Shown here piece after piece: positions 35,054-42,878 of a stretch of DNA of 45,792 bases. Made by a program: the position numbers and the translations under genes. The notes below the pieces were generated by a model. That model made no database searches. It was not told the origin of the DNA and saw nothing but the letters and a program-made list of their open reading frames with translations. Numbering within the stretch: position 1 is the stretch's first letter; each line of letters begins with the position of its first letter. The stretch is from Pseudomonadota bacterium (GTDB lineage: Bacteria; Pseudomonadota; Gammaproteobacteria; Pseudomonadales; Pseudohongiellaceae): the NCBI GenBank assembly GCA_027623555.1, contig JAQBSZ010000034.1:1-45792 (forward strand), written 5' to 3'.

Positions 35054-36058
35054 ATGTCCAATTTCCTGTCAGGCAAAGGAGAAGCTGCTCGAAGACTCAT
35101 TCTATTAATCGGCAGTGCGGTCTTGATGTGGCAGCCGCTCTACGGACAAAACGTTGGGACGTGGCAGGCACCTCGAACTATCGATGGCCATCCTGACCTT
35201 CAAGGTGTCTGGGGTAACAACACCATTACACCAGTGGAGCGCTCAGAAAGATTCGGTGAGCGAGAATACTTAACAGACGAAGAGCGAATTCTTCTGCAGC
35301 AACGCATAACCGAGATAACCGAGGGAGACGGTGACGCCCTCTTTGGCGATGGTGTGTTCGAGGCGGCGCTATCGGGCGAAGTCAGTTCCTATGACCCCAG
35401 CACCGGCAACTATGATCAAGCCTGGCTGGTAGAACGGGAAGTCCATAATCGTACTTCCCAGATCATCGATCCTCCCAATGGACGATTCCCCCCGCTGAGC
35501 AGTGGCGCTGAAGGCTTGACCTTTAATACCCCACAACGGGGAAATACCAGCCCGGCCTCATGGCTGGACCTTACCGTTGATGATCGCTGCATAAGCTATG
35601 GCGCGCCTTATCTCAACGCCGGTTACAACAGTTACTGGCAGATCGTTCAGTCAAAAGATCACGTGGTCATCGTTCAGGAAATGATGCACGACGCGCGCAT
35701 CGTACCCATTACAGACAAGCCCCATGTAAATAACACAATTGGTCTATGGCATGGAGATTCACGCGGTTACTTCGATGGCGATACACTGGTTATCGAAACC
35801 ACGAACTTCTCCGGCAAGAGTACGTTCGGACATAATCGATCAAGGGTAAATATCGAGCGATTTACCCGACTCAACGACACACAACTGCTTTACCAGCTCA
35901 CTGCCGACCAACCGGATACTTACTCGGCGCCTTACACCAGAGAATTCATCATGGATTCCACGCCGGAGCCGATCTATGAATATGCCTGCCATGAGGGTAA
36001 CTATTCCATGGCAAATATCTTGCGCGGCGCAAGAGAACAGGAACGGCTATCGGATTAG
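35054..36058 (+). CDS. Secreted protein, paralogue of 36134-37108
   Basis: This 334-residue protein starts at ATG 35054, supported by GGAGG with 9 bp spacing. The frame extends further back into repeat sequence, which I exclude. A signal peptide (about 10-31, RLILLIGSAVLMWQPLYGQ) precedes a mature part opening with DGHPDLQGVWGNNTITPVER, a signature of a large family of secreted proteins in Acidobacteria and marine gammaproteobacteria without an assigned function. Other conserved landmarks are DPPNGRFPPL, VVIVQEMMHDARIV, WHGDSRGYFDGDTLVIETTN and YEYACHEGNYSMANILRGAR. His, Asp and Glu residues in these blocks might bind metal. It faces its paralogue at 36134-37108, with a REP pair in between; the stop codon abuts the REP. 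Confidence 0.75.
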   Translation: MSNFLSGKGEAARRLILLIGSAVLMWQPLYGQNVGTWQAPRTIDGHPDLQGVWGNNTITPVERSERFGEREYLTDEERILLQQRITEITEGDGDALFGDGVFEAALSGEVSSYDPSTGNYDQAWLVEREVHNRTSQIIDPPNGRFPPLSSGAEGLTFNTPQRGNTSPASWLDLTVDDRCISYGAPYLNAGYNSYWQIVQSKDHVVIVQEMMHDARIVPITDKPHVNNTIGLWHGDSRGYFDGDTLVIETTNFSGKSTFGHNRSRVNIERFTRLNDTQLLYQLTADQPDTYSAPYTREFIMDSTPEPIYEYACHEGNYSMANILRGAREQERLSD

Positions 36059-36126
36059 GGGTCAGGTCTCCGATTGCACAATTGCAAGTCAAACCATTCT
36101 CGTAGCGCAATTGGAGACCTGAACCC
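36058..36126. repeat. Inverted REP pair (BIME-like) between convergent genes
   Basis: GGGGTCAGGTCTCCGATTGC and the inverse GCAATTGGAGACCTGAACCC enclose a loop with TTGCAAGTCAAACCATTCTC. The loop closely matches the one at 38660-38720, so the two sites are copies of one bipartite unit. Confidence 0.88.
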
Positions 36127-36133
36127 GAGTTTT

Positions 36134-37108
36134 CTAATCCTTAGGTGTGCCGTCTCCGTTCATGCCCATGGTCTCGTAGCGTCGCCACCCGGCCAGAATG
36201 CCAGGCAGGCCGTGATTGCCCTCATGGCAGGCGTATTCAAAAAGCGGGTCTTCGATGCGGCGCATCGGCAGTCTTGCCGACCAGCTCACGTCCCAGGTCT
36301 GCGGATCTTCCATGGTGAAATCATAGTCCAGGGTATTTTCATCAATCCAGCTGAGTCGCTCTTCCAGCTTCATGCTGGCCGAGGAGCCTGCACCGTTCTG
36401 GTCCTGGTAAAAATGTTGGGTATGGATCACCAGGGTATCGCCTTCCCAGTGGGCGATGGAATCACCGCTCCATTTGAGTTGGCGGGTATGATGCTCGCTA
36501 TCTAGTCTGATGATGCGCGCGCGATGAATCATTTCGTTTACGATGACAATATGATCCTTGGTCTGTATGAACTGCATATTGTTGTTGTAGGCACCCGATG
36601 TCATGGGCAGGCCACCCATGAGTAAACAGCGATCGGCCAGGGTTCTGGCCTCGGGGCCAAGACTCAGGCGCCGCATCTCAGCTATTTCGGCGCGGCGTTG
36701 TTGTCCGGCGGCATTAGTAGGCGGCATTCTGCCATTGGGTGGATCATAGATAAGGGAAGTCCTGCGGTCGGCGATGGTTTCGACGCCACGCTCATACCAG
36801 AAATTATTGTAGGAAATCACGCCCGGTGGATAGCCGGCACCACCCACCGAGTCGATAATCAGGTCCCGGTTCTGGCGCCGATTCTCGAATGCCTGCCACT
36901 CAATGGCTTCCTCTTCGGTCAGGACTTCCTTGGCAACGAGTTCTGCAGGGCGGTTCAGTGGTGTGAGGGTTCTGTAGGTGTAAGTGCCCTGAAAATCAGG
37001 TACGCCATACTCGGTTCGCGGAATATCGGCTTCTTGGGCAATGAGCGCCGGAGCAATTAACAGGCTGACAATGGCTAGACTCACTGCCCTTAGGACTCGA
37101 ATGTTCAT
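36134..37108 (-). CDS. Secreted protein, paralogue of 35054-36058
   Basis: This 324-residue protein starts at ATG 37108, with GGAGG 7 bp upstream; the longer frame to 37120 starts within the ribosome-binding site. The signal peptide ends near IAQ (about residue 25). The mature part begins TEYGVPDFQGTYTYRTLTPL and shares landmarks with its convergent paralogue: DPPNGRMPP, IVIVNEMIHRARII, WSGDSIAHWEGDTLVIHTQH and FEYACHEGNHGLPGILAGWR. It has no known domain function. The two copies are clearly diverged and lie tail to tail, so they come from an old inverted duplication or from independent acquisition. Confidence 0.75.
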   Translation of the reverse strand: MNIRVLRAVSLAIVSLLIAPALIAQEADIPRTEYGVPDFQGTYTYRTLTPLNRPAELVAKEVLTEEEAIEWQAFENRRQNRDLIIDSVGGAGYPPGVISYNNFWYERGVETIADRRTSLIYDPPNGRMPPTNAAGQQRRAEIAEMRRLSLGPEARTLADRCLLMGGLPMTSGAYNNNMQFIQTKDHIVIVNEMIHRARIIRLDSEHHTRQLKWSGDSIAHWEGDTLVIHTQHFYQDQNGAGSSASMKLEERLSWIDENTLDYDFTMEDPQTWDVSWSARLPMRRIEDPLFEYACHEGNHGLPGILAGWRRYETMGMNGDGTPKD

Positions 37109-37210
37109 GCGCGCCTCCATCTTGTTCTCTTACTATTATTGAAATGTGTGCTGTTGGACAAACTACGCCGATGTGGCCATTTTTCAAGGGAAAATTGCGG
37201 CCTCAGGACT

Positions 37211-37439
37211 GGAGACCTGACCCGAGCTTTCATTCTGTAGTCAAGAATTCAATTTTGTGCCAATAACTTGTTATCTTGTAGGTGTCCCCTTTATCAAAAA
37301 AGCTAGTCCAAGTATGGGCAAAAATTTGTGGGGATATCTCAGGGACGGAGGGATTAGAAATTGAAGAGTAGTGAAGAAATCAAAGGGTCAGAATAATTTG
37401 ATCTATACCACTCACTTCAAGATCAAACTATTCTAACCC
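37211..37439. repeat. Repeat mosaic in the 37109-37482 gap
   Basis: Four pieces follow one another: a REP half-site GGAGACCTGACCCG (37211-37224), a 23-bp exact match to 29562-29584 (37268-37290), the right end of the MITE-like element with GGGATATCTCAGGGACGG (37293-37356), and an inverted repeat with arms GGGTCAGAATAATTTGATC and GATCAAACTATTCTAACCC (37385-37439). No gene or promoter is recognised here. Confidence 0.8.
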
Positions 37440-37482
37440 ATTGATCGAATCGATTACGGAATTTGGAATCGACTAACTATTA

Positions 37483-38343
37483 TCATTCCTCTTCTTCACA
37501 TTCCCCATCTTCTGTGACGCAAAAATCGCCCGCCTCCGAAAAGGTAGCATTGTCATCTGCAGCGATAGCGCCTACTTCAACTTTCATCGGTGTGCCTTCG
37601 GGCAATGAGTCCAGATACTCCTCTGGAACTGAAATAGATGCTGGTAAGGCAATGTCGCCTTTCACTCGAATGGTGAACTTCAAGCCTTTTGAAGGATCCC
37701 CGTCATCGACATCTGGCTCGATCACGATTTCCCACTTGGCGACATCCACATTCTCAGGGTGAATCGGTAGAGTGCCGGCCAGGACCAATGCGTCCAGTTC
37801 ACTGGCAGTGGCACAATTACCCAAGTCATCACCCTGGTCCCAGAAGATGGCTGCGCCATCAAAGTCCAGGTCCGCGGGAGCAGCCGGTAAACCGAATGAG
37901 AGTTCAGTCTCGCCGAAGGATTTTTCGCCCCCGTCACCTTTGCCAATGAAAAGGTATGGCCCATCTGTCCACCGATCAATAAATTCTTCGAGAGTGACAA
38001 CTTCATCGTCTTCCTCTCTTTCGGGATCGAGCCAACACAATGGTTCTGCACTCTCGGTAAAGGTTTCAGTCAGTTTCTGATCCTTTAACGCCCCCTTGGC
38101 TTTGTCCTCAAAGATTTTCTTTCCATTTGGGTCATAGATGGTAGCTGAGTTCAGGTCGTCACCATCCATTAGAAAGTGAAATCCGATGTCTCCGTCAGAG
38201 GCATTTATCTCGATGAGCACTTTACATTCGCCGAAGTCTTCGCAAGGCGCTGTAGCCGTTGCCAGGTTGGCAGAGCCGAACGAAAAAATGGTGGCAGAAG
38301 TGAACAGTGCGATTCTTGGTAAGTGGAGAGTAGCTTTCTTCAT
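37483..38343 (-). CDS. Acidic secreted protein of unknown function
   Basis: This 286-residue protein starts at ATG 38343, supported by GAGGAT 6 bp upstream; a longer frame lacks an export signal at its start. The signal peptide (about 1-31, FTSATIFSFGSANLATA) is followed by a strongly acidic mature part. One segment, CEDFGECKVLIEINASDGDIGFHFL, begins at about residue 34 (landmarks CEDFGECK, DGDIGFHFLMDGDDL). Another is EREEDDEVVTLEEFIDRW, and the chain ends in CVTEDGECEEEE. Pairs of cysteines at both ends suggest disulfides, and the acidic patches could bind calcium. It resembles no family I can name. It is a single gene surrounded by repeats. Confidence 0.65.
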   Translation of the reverse strand: MKKATLHLPRIALFTSATIFSFGSANLATATAPCEDFGECKVLIEINASDGDIGFHFLMDGDDLNSATIYDPNGKKIFEDKAKGALKDQKLTETFTESAEPLCWLDPEREEDDEVVTLEEFIDRWTDGPYLFIGKGDGGEKSFGETELSFGLPAAPADLDFDGAAIFWDQGDDLGNCATASELDALVLAGTLPIHPENVDVAKWEIVIEPDVDDGDPSKGLKFTIRVKGDIALPASISVPEEYLDSLPEGTPMKVEVGAIAADDNATFSEAGDFCVTEDGECEEEE

Positions 38344-38557
38344 GTCATAATCCTCAAATTGTGATTCTGACAGACCGCTCAGTGCGTGCTCTTGCGGATT
38401 TATCGCAGGTTTGCGAGGGAGAAGTCTGAGCTCTATCCGAATCAATAATTGGTAGAGTATTTGGTCTTAGAGCAGTGATCACCATGACAGGATAAGATAA
38501 CCACAAGCTTGCCGGAGCATTACTATTTGGTAATGAATGAAGGGATCAAAGTGGTCT

Positions 38558-38633
38558 GATCCTGAAATATCCCTGGTGCTGAGGGTGATGAGGCGACTTG
38601 TCCGGACCGGCAGCCAGGAACTGTGAGGATTAG
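38558..38633 (-). repeat. Fragment of the MITE-like element (copy 5)
   Basis: This matches 16644-16712 of copy 2 in the same orientation, with AATATCCC, TGATGAGGCGACTTGTCC and GGCAGCCAGGAACTG-type blocks. Both terminal repeats are missing, so it is a decayed remnant. It lies in the gap upstream of the acidic secreted protein gene. Confidence 0.68.
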
Positions 38634-38659
38634 TGGTCCGTTAAACCGGGGGACTCCAA

Positions 38660-38720
38660 GTCTCCAATTGCACAATTGCAAGTCATAACCTTCTCGTTGT
38701 GCAATTGGAGACCTGACCCC
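38660..38720. repeat. Inverted REP pair (BIME-like)
   Basis: GTCTCCAATTGCACAATTGC and the inverse GCAATTGGAGACCTGACCCC enclose a loop nearly identical to that at 36058-36126. It is followed by a partial second TTGACCCCGAGC unit just before the stop of the methyltransferase gene (38741). Confidence 0.87.
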
Positions 38721-38740
38721 GAGCGTTTGACCCCGAGCTT

Positions 38741-39709
38741 TTATTCACAGAGCATTTCTACGACTACCATGAATGGCCCTTTTTCACTGTTTCGCCCCAT
38801 GAAGAAAGTCTCACCCACTGTCATAGACTCACTGCTTACAAATGTCGACAACGCTTCTTCGTAGCCGGTACTGAAGTCGAGGCTGAAATCCACGCCCTCA
38901 TTGGTGTAATCCATCGCCTTCTTTCCAGCGCCTTTCTTGACCATTTTTAGAAAGCGATCGGCGTAGATATCCGCAAGCAGGATGCTGCCAATGGCTGCCC
39001 TGCTACGAATATCTTGCAGGGTTTTACGCACGTCTGCTTCGGATAGATAGAGCGTAACTCCTTCCCACAGGAACAGGGTCTTCTTGTCAGGGTCATAACC
39101 AGACTCGATCAATCTGTCGAATATTCTCTCCCTGGCAAAATCAATGCTCACAAAACTGACATGCTCACAGGGGATGCCGGCGGATTTCAAAGCAGCGCGT
39201 TTTTGTTGCTGCATAATCGCCTGATCGAGTTCGAAGAATTTCATGTCCTCGCGCTGAAAGTTTCCATAGGCGCGCGCATCGTAACCTGCTCCCATAATCA
39301 CGAATTGTTCTACTTGCGGGATTACGCGCTTAATGATGCGATCAAAATAAAAAGTTCTGGCGATGACAAAGTCGGCTAAGGTTTCCGATCCAAGTTCGGG
39401 CACTCGAGGATAAATAGAAGGCTTGCCGGCTATTTTGTATTTCACCCACAATGGGAACAGGGCTAACCACAAGCCAAACAAAGAATTATTCGGCAGTTTC
39501 GCTGCAAGCCTGGCTGTTGCTTCGTCGTCGCGCATGCCGAACACGTGCATGGTCCAGCGGCCGACGATTATCTCAATGGCGGTCTGGGAAATGCCGAGCC
39601 GCCGGCTTACCACCATCTGCTTATAAGCCTGGAGCGACGCGCCTACGATGGCGAAGGGGATGAAAACAATTTGTAGCGGGATATAAATAATTAAACTGAT
39701 GATAGCCAT
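38741..39709 (-). CDS. Leucine carboxyl methyltransferase-family SAM methyltransferase
   Basis: This 322-residue protein has an N-terminal hydrophobic segment (about 3-28, IISLIIYIPLQIVFIPFAIVG) that probably anchors it in the membrane. The methyltransferase domain has motif I VIMGAGYDARAYG, the acidic SAM-ribose loop FFELDQAIMQQQKRAAL and LFLWEGVTLYLSEADVRKTL, all characteristic of the LCM (Ppm1/TIGR00027-like) family of O-methyltransferases. Bacterial members methylate carboxyl or hydroxyl groups of polyketides or other small molecules; the substrate is unknown here. The membrane segment is less usual. It appears to be a single-gene unit, and the 380 bp upstream hold only repeats. Confidence 0.88.
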   Translation of the reverse strand: MAIISLIIYIPLQIVFIPFAIVGASLQAYKQMVVSRRLGISQTAIEIIVGRWTMHVFGMRDDEATARLAAKLPNNSLFGLWLALFPLWVKYKIAGKPSIYPRVPELGSETLADFVIARTFYFDRIIKRVIPQVEQFVIMGAGYDARAYGNFQREDMKFFELDQAIMQQQKRAALKSAGIPCEHVSFVSIDFARERIFDRLIESGYDPDKKTLFLWEGVTLYLSEADVRKTLQDIRSRAAIGSILLADIYADRFLKMVKKGAGKKAMDYTNEGVDFSLDFSTGYEEALSTFVSSESMTVGETFFMGRNSEKGPFMVVVEMLCE

Positions 39710-39918
39710 GGGGTCTCACTTGAATAAACCGGATCAGAGTAGAAGCTATCCAGGTGCATCACAAAATTCTGAAAGTTTTCACTCTGCCTCCAATTATTCC
39801 CTGCCCCGCCTTCCAAGTACACCCGATGCGAAGTAGAGGGGCCGGAGAGATTTAGTTTGATCAGTTATAAGATTGGGTAAGAAATAATTCGGCAATCCCC
39901 TTTTCCTTCCAATAAACA

Positions 39919-39992
39919 CTACGTTAAGTTGTGAGTGTCCCCTGTGGTTTCTGTGGTTTCCTACGTTAAGTTGTGAGTGTCCCCTGTGGTTT
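39919..39992 (+). repeat. Exact 32-bp direct repeat with 42-bp period
   Basis: CTACGTTAAGTTGTGAGTGT followed by CCCCTGTGGTTT occurs at 39919-39950 and again at 39961-39992. The spacer repeats the last 9 bases, CTGTGGTTT. The GTGTCCCCT core links it to 29575-29584 and 37281-37290. It lies in the divergent gap 39710-40089 between the methyltransferase and the secreted protein gene. Nothing else is recognised in that gap. Confidence 0.88.
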
Positions 39993-40089
39993 TGCTGCTT
40001 GGCGACTTCCTCACTATCTGCCACACTATCATCCGTTGGACGCCTGAACCCATTCTCTCCAGCGAATAATCAAGAGAGGGAGCAATTGA

Positions 40090-41043
40090 ATGAGAAAATC
40101 CCTGCTTGCGGTGCTCTTCTTCTGCGCCTTGACGCCTGTCATCAGTGACTCCCAGACCCGAATCCCCGGCTGGAATCGCGTGGCGCCCCCGGGTGGTCAT
40201 CAGAATGACCCGCAACTGGTTCGGGCCACGGGAGGACCGGTGGTCCCCATATTTGAAGGCTGGTTCCCGAACCCGGACGGGAGCTTTCAGCTCTGCTTCG
40301 GTTACTTCAACACCAACACCGAAGAGGTCTTCGACATTCCCATCGGGCCGAATAACTCTATCGAACCGGCGGAATTCAATGGCTTGCAGCCGACACATTT
40401 CATGCCGCAACCCGATGGAGGTCGCCGCCACTACTGTGTGCTGAGTGTCACGGTGCCTTCCGATTGGGGTGATCGCGACGTGCGTTGGACCCTGGTCGAT
40501 GAGCTCACCGGGCAAGAGTTCAGCTCCCCCGGCCGCCTGGTGCACAGTACCTACCGCCATGACGAGCCGTTGCAACCCTCCCGCAAAAACAGTCCGCCAA
40601 AATTACGGCTGCAGGCTGAAGGGCCCATTGCCGAAGGGCGGGTCGGATTTGGTCGCGGCATGGTGTCGGAGACATTAGAAACCCGCGTTGGTGTGCCGGT
40701 GGAATTAACTGCCCGGGTCCGGCGCGACAATCCATTTCTGGATGATGACAACCGGGCGATCCGGGTCAGGTGGTTCAAGTACCAGGGGCCCGGCGAAATC
40801 AGCTTTACCCCCAACTGGAGTTCCTGGCGGGAAGAGGCTGTCGGCTGGGTAGAGGCGGCAAGTTGGAAGGAGTCAGAATTCGCTTACGGTGAAGACACTA
40901 CGCAGGCTGTCTTTAGCGCACCCGGTGAATATATAGTGCAGGTACAGGCTTATAACAATGTCGGGCGGGCCGCCTATGAAACCCAGGACTTCGAATTCTG
41001 GTGCTGCTGGACCAACGCCTTTGTCAGAGTAAACGTGAATTAG
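40090..41043 (+). CDS. Secreted protein of unknown function, partner of the cytochrome/PHM-like gene
   Basis: This 317-residue protein has a signal peptide (about 1-22) and a ribosome-binding GAGGGAG 7 bp before ATG 40090. The mature part looks like two beta-sandwich regions. The first has FEGWFPNPDGSFQLCFGYFN, NSIEPAEFNGLQPTHFMPQP and RRHYCVLSVTVP. The second (about 200-315) has an Ig-like pattern with PGEYIVQVQAYNNVG and ends in CCWTNAFVRVNV. No family name is known to me. Homologues with the FxGWxxNxDGSxxxxFGYxNRN pattern are common next to secreted cytochromes in environmental bacteria. It is followed after 74 bp by the cytochrome c/copper monooxygenase-like gene on the same strand, and the two likely act together. 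Confidence 0.75.
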   Translation: MRKSLLAVLFFCALTPVISDSQTRIPGWNRVAPPGGHQNDPQLVRATGGPVVPIFEGWFPNPDGSFQLCFGYFNTNTEEVFDIPIGPNNSIEPAEFNGLQPTHFMPQPDGGRRHYCVLSVTVPSDWGDRDVRWTLVDELTGQEFSSPGRLVHSTYRHDEPLQPSRKNSPPKLRLQAEGPIAEGRVGFGRGMVSETLETRVGVPVELTARVRRDNPFLDDDNRAIRVRWFKYQGPGEISFTPNWSSWREEAVGWVEAASWKESEFAYGEDTTQAVFSAPGEYIVQVQAYNNVGRAAYETQDFEFWCCWTNAFVRVNVN

Positions 41044-41117
41044 AGTACACAAGAATCCGCGCGCAGCGTCGAGAAGCTTCGCAGCAAGATAATCTCCGAT
41101 TGCAGGAGGAAAGAAAA

Positions 41118-42734
41118 ATGCCAGGCACGCTTAAAGGCGCTCTTTATGGCGCTCCTTATGGCGCTCTTTATGGCACTCTTAATGCCACAACAATAGGCAC
41201 ATCAGGTGACACGATGAGAAATTCAATGAAAGCTACAATGAGTCAGTCACACGACAATTACCGAATTGGTCGGTTTAAGTTGCTTGGCGGATTGGTTGTA
41301 TTGCTCGGCATTCCCCAGTTGGGAATGCAGGCAGCCGAACCGGACCAGACGCCGACTTTTTCCAACGAAGTGGTCAGGGTGTTGCAGCAGAAGTGTCAGC
41401 GTTGCCATCAGCCCGGCGGCATCGGGCCAATGCCACTGGAAACCTATGACCAGGCAAGAGCCTGGGCGCCTCGCATCAAGGAAAACGTGCGCAGGCGAGT
41501 CATGCCACCCTGGCATCTGGATCCCACCATCGGCATTCAGGAATATAAGAATGATTTCTCCCTGAGCAATGAGCAGATCGCGACGCTGGTGGCCTGGGCC
41601 GATGCCGGTGCACCGGAAGGCAATCCGGCGGACCTGCCGCAACCGGTGGAATGGCCAAACTGGCTGCAATGGGAGTTGGAACCAGACCTGGGACCACCGG
41701 ACATGGTGTTCGAATCCGGACCCATTGAGGTGCGAGCCGAGGGCGGTGACTTCTGGCCGTCAATCGATGTGGAGTGGCCTGCACTGGTTCAGCCGCGCTA
41801 TTTAAAAGCAGCCGAAATTCGCAACACCATCCAGGGCCGTGGCGCGCTGCACCATAACAACATTCGACTGAACCTGGAAGAAGGCCCCTCTGGCCGCGTA
41901 GTGGGTGCCGGCGCCGGCAAGCGCTGGGACTATTTCGGCGAAGACACCGGTATCCTGTTCGACGTCGGACCCGGGGTGGTGAACTTCGGCGCCCATTATT
42001 TTCCCATCGGCGTGGAGTTCGAAGACAACATCGAGGTGGCGTTCTGGTTTCATCCCGCAGACGATCCGCCGGAGACTGTCGCCAGCGTGGAGATCCATCA
42101 CCTGGTGGACCAGTTCGATCCGGATCAACCGCGAGCGCGGGATATTCTCATCCCGCCCCACGGCACCCAGACCATGTACCGCACCTGGGTACTGGATGAG
42201 CCAGTCATGCTCAACAGCTTTCGCGGCCACATGCATCTGCACGGAATCGCCATGTCCATTGAGGTAGTGTGGCCCGGCAGAGTGCGCGACTATTATGGCC
42301 CGGGTGCGAACCGCCGTGATGTCATTGCCTCGATCAACAACTACAACCACAACTGGCAGACCAGCTTCGTGTTCGAGGACGACGCCAGGCCCATTCTCCC
42401 GGCCGGCACGGCCATCGTCATGCGCACTCACTTCGACAACACCGAGAACAATCCGCTATCCATCGACCCGGATCAGTGGGTAGTGTTCGGCGGCCGCAGC
42501 GTCGACGCCATGTCGCACTTCCATGTCAGCGTGACCTACCTGGAAGAAGAGGAATATGACTCCTTACTGGTACAGCGTTTCGATCAGCTGGCTGGACGCA
42601 AAGAGAGAGACGGCGAATACGGCACGGCACTCCTGGCGATTCATCCCGATGAGCGAACCAGGCTTGAGACAGGCAATGAGACGGCAACAGTGGCTGAGCC
42701 TTCCAGAGGAGTTGATCGCTATTCCCAGCGATAG
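41118..42734 (+). CDS. Cytochrome c/peptidylglycine monooxygenase-like copper protein
   Basis: This protein has 538 residues from ATG 41118, which has an ideal AGGAGGA with 7 bp spacing; ATG 41214 is an alternative just before the signal peptide. The signal helix is at about 51-72. A heme-c motif CQRCH lies at 93-97 in a planctomycete-type cytochrome region (PGGIGPMPLETYDQARAW). From about 200 on, the pattern of copper type II monooxygenases (PHM/dopamine beta-hydroxylase fold) is seen: GALHHNNIRL (His245-His246), FGAHYFP, FRGHMHLHG (371-376), VMRTHFDNTENN and MSHFHV. These suggest copper ligands, although the canonical spacing cannot be verified by eye. It is periplasmic; substrate unknown. 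If 41118 is right, a 12-bp tandem repeat is translated near the N-terminus. Confidence 0.82.
   Translation: MPGTLKGALYGAPYGALYGTLNATTIGTSGDTMRNSMKATMSQSHDNYRIGRFKLLGGLVVLLGIPQLGMQAAEPDQTPTFSNEVVRVLQQKCQRCHQPGGIGPMPLETYDQARAWAPRIKENVRRRVMPPWHLDPTIGIQEYKNDFSLSNEQIATLVAWADAGAPEGNPADLPQPVEWPNWLQWELEPDLGPPDMVFESGPIEVRAEGGDFWPSIDVEWPALVQPRYLKAAEIRNTIQGRGALHHNNIRLNLEEGPSGRVVGAGAGKRWDYFGEDTGILFDVGPGVVNFGAHYFPIGVEFEDNIEVAFWFHPADDPPETVASVEIHHLVDQFDPDQPRARDILIPPHGTQTMYRTWVLDEPVMLNSFRGHMHLHGIAMSIEVVWPGRVRDYYGPGANRRDVIASINNYNHNWQTSFVFEDDARPILPAGTAIVMRTHFDNTENNPLSIDPDQWVVFGGRSVDAMSHFHVSVTYLEEEEYDSLLVQRFDQLAGRKERDGEYGTALLAIHPDERTRLETGNETATVAEPSRGVDRYSQR
41136..41183 (+). repeat. Four tandem 12-bp units in the 5' coding region
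   Basis: GGCGCTCTTTAT is repeated at 41136, 41148 (one change), 41160 (exact) and 41172 (three changes). It encodes Gly-Ala-Leu-Tyr-type repeats (GALYGAPYGALYGTLN) ahead of the signal peptide. Slippage here would keep the frame, so the number of units could vary between strains. Confidence 0.9.
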
Positions 42735-42758
42735 ATGTTGTAAGCGATCGGGCAATAG

Positions 42759-42870
42759 AGGGTCAGGTCCCCCTTTATAGAGAACTGGTCGGGATGCTTG
42801 CTGATTATTCTTATAGCTGGCTATTCTTTCCGGCTACGACGCATTTTATGGATTTGGAGACCTGACCCCT
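42759..42870. repeat. Inverted REP half-sites flanking the gap before uup
   Basis: GAGGGTCAGGTCCCCCTTT (42759) and GGAGACCTGACCCCT (42856-42870) enclose about 80 bp between the convergent cytochrome/PHM-like and uup genes. No other feature is visible. Confidence 0.8.
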
Positions 42871-42878
42871 AACTTTCA

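Noticed and set aside
36074..36505. 143-codon plus-strand frame starting in the REP pair
   Set aside because: It begins within a repeat and is antisense to the secreted paralogue, which has a signal peptide and ribosome-binding site.
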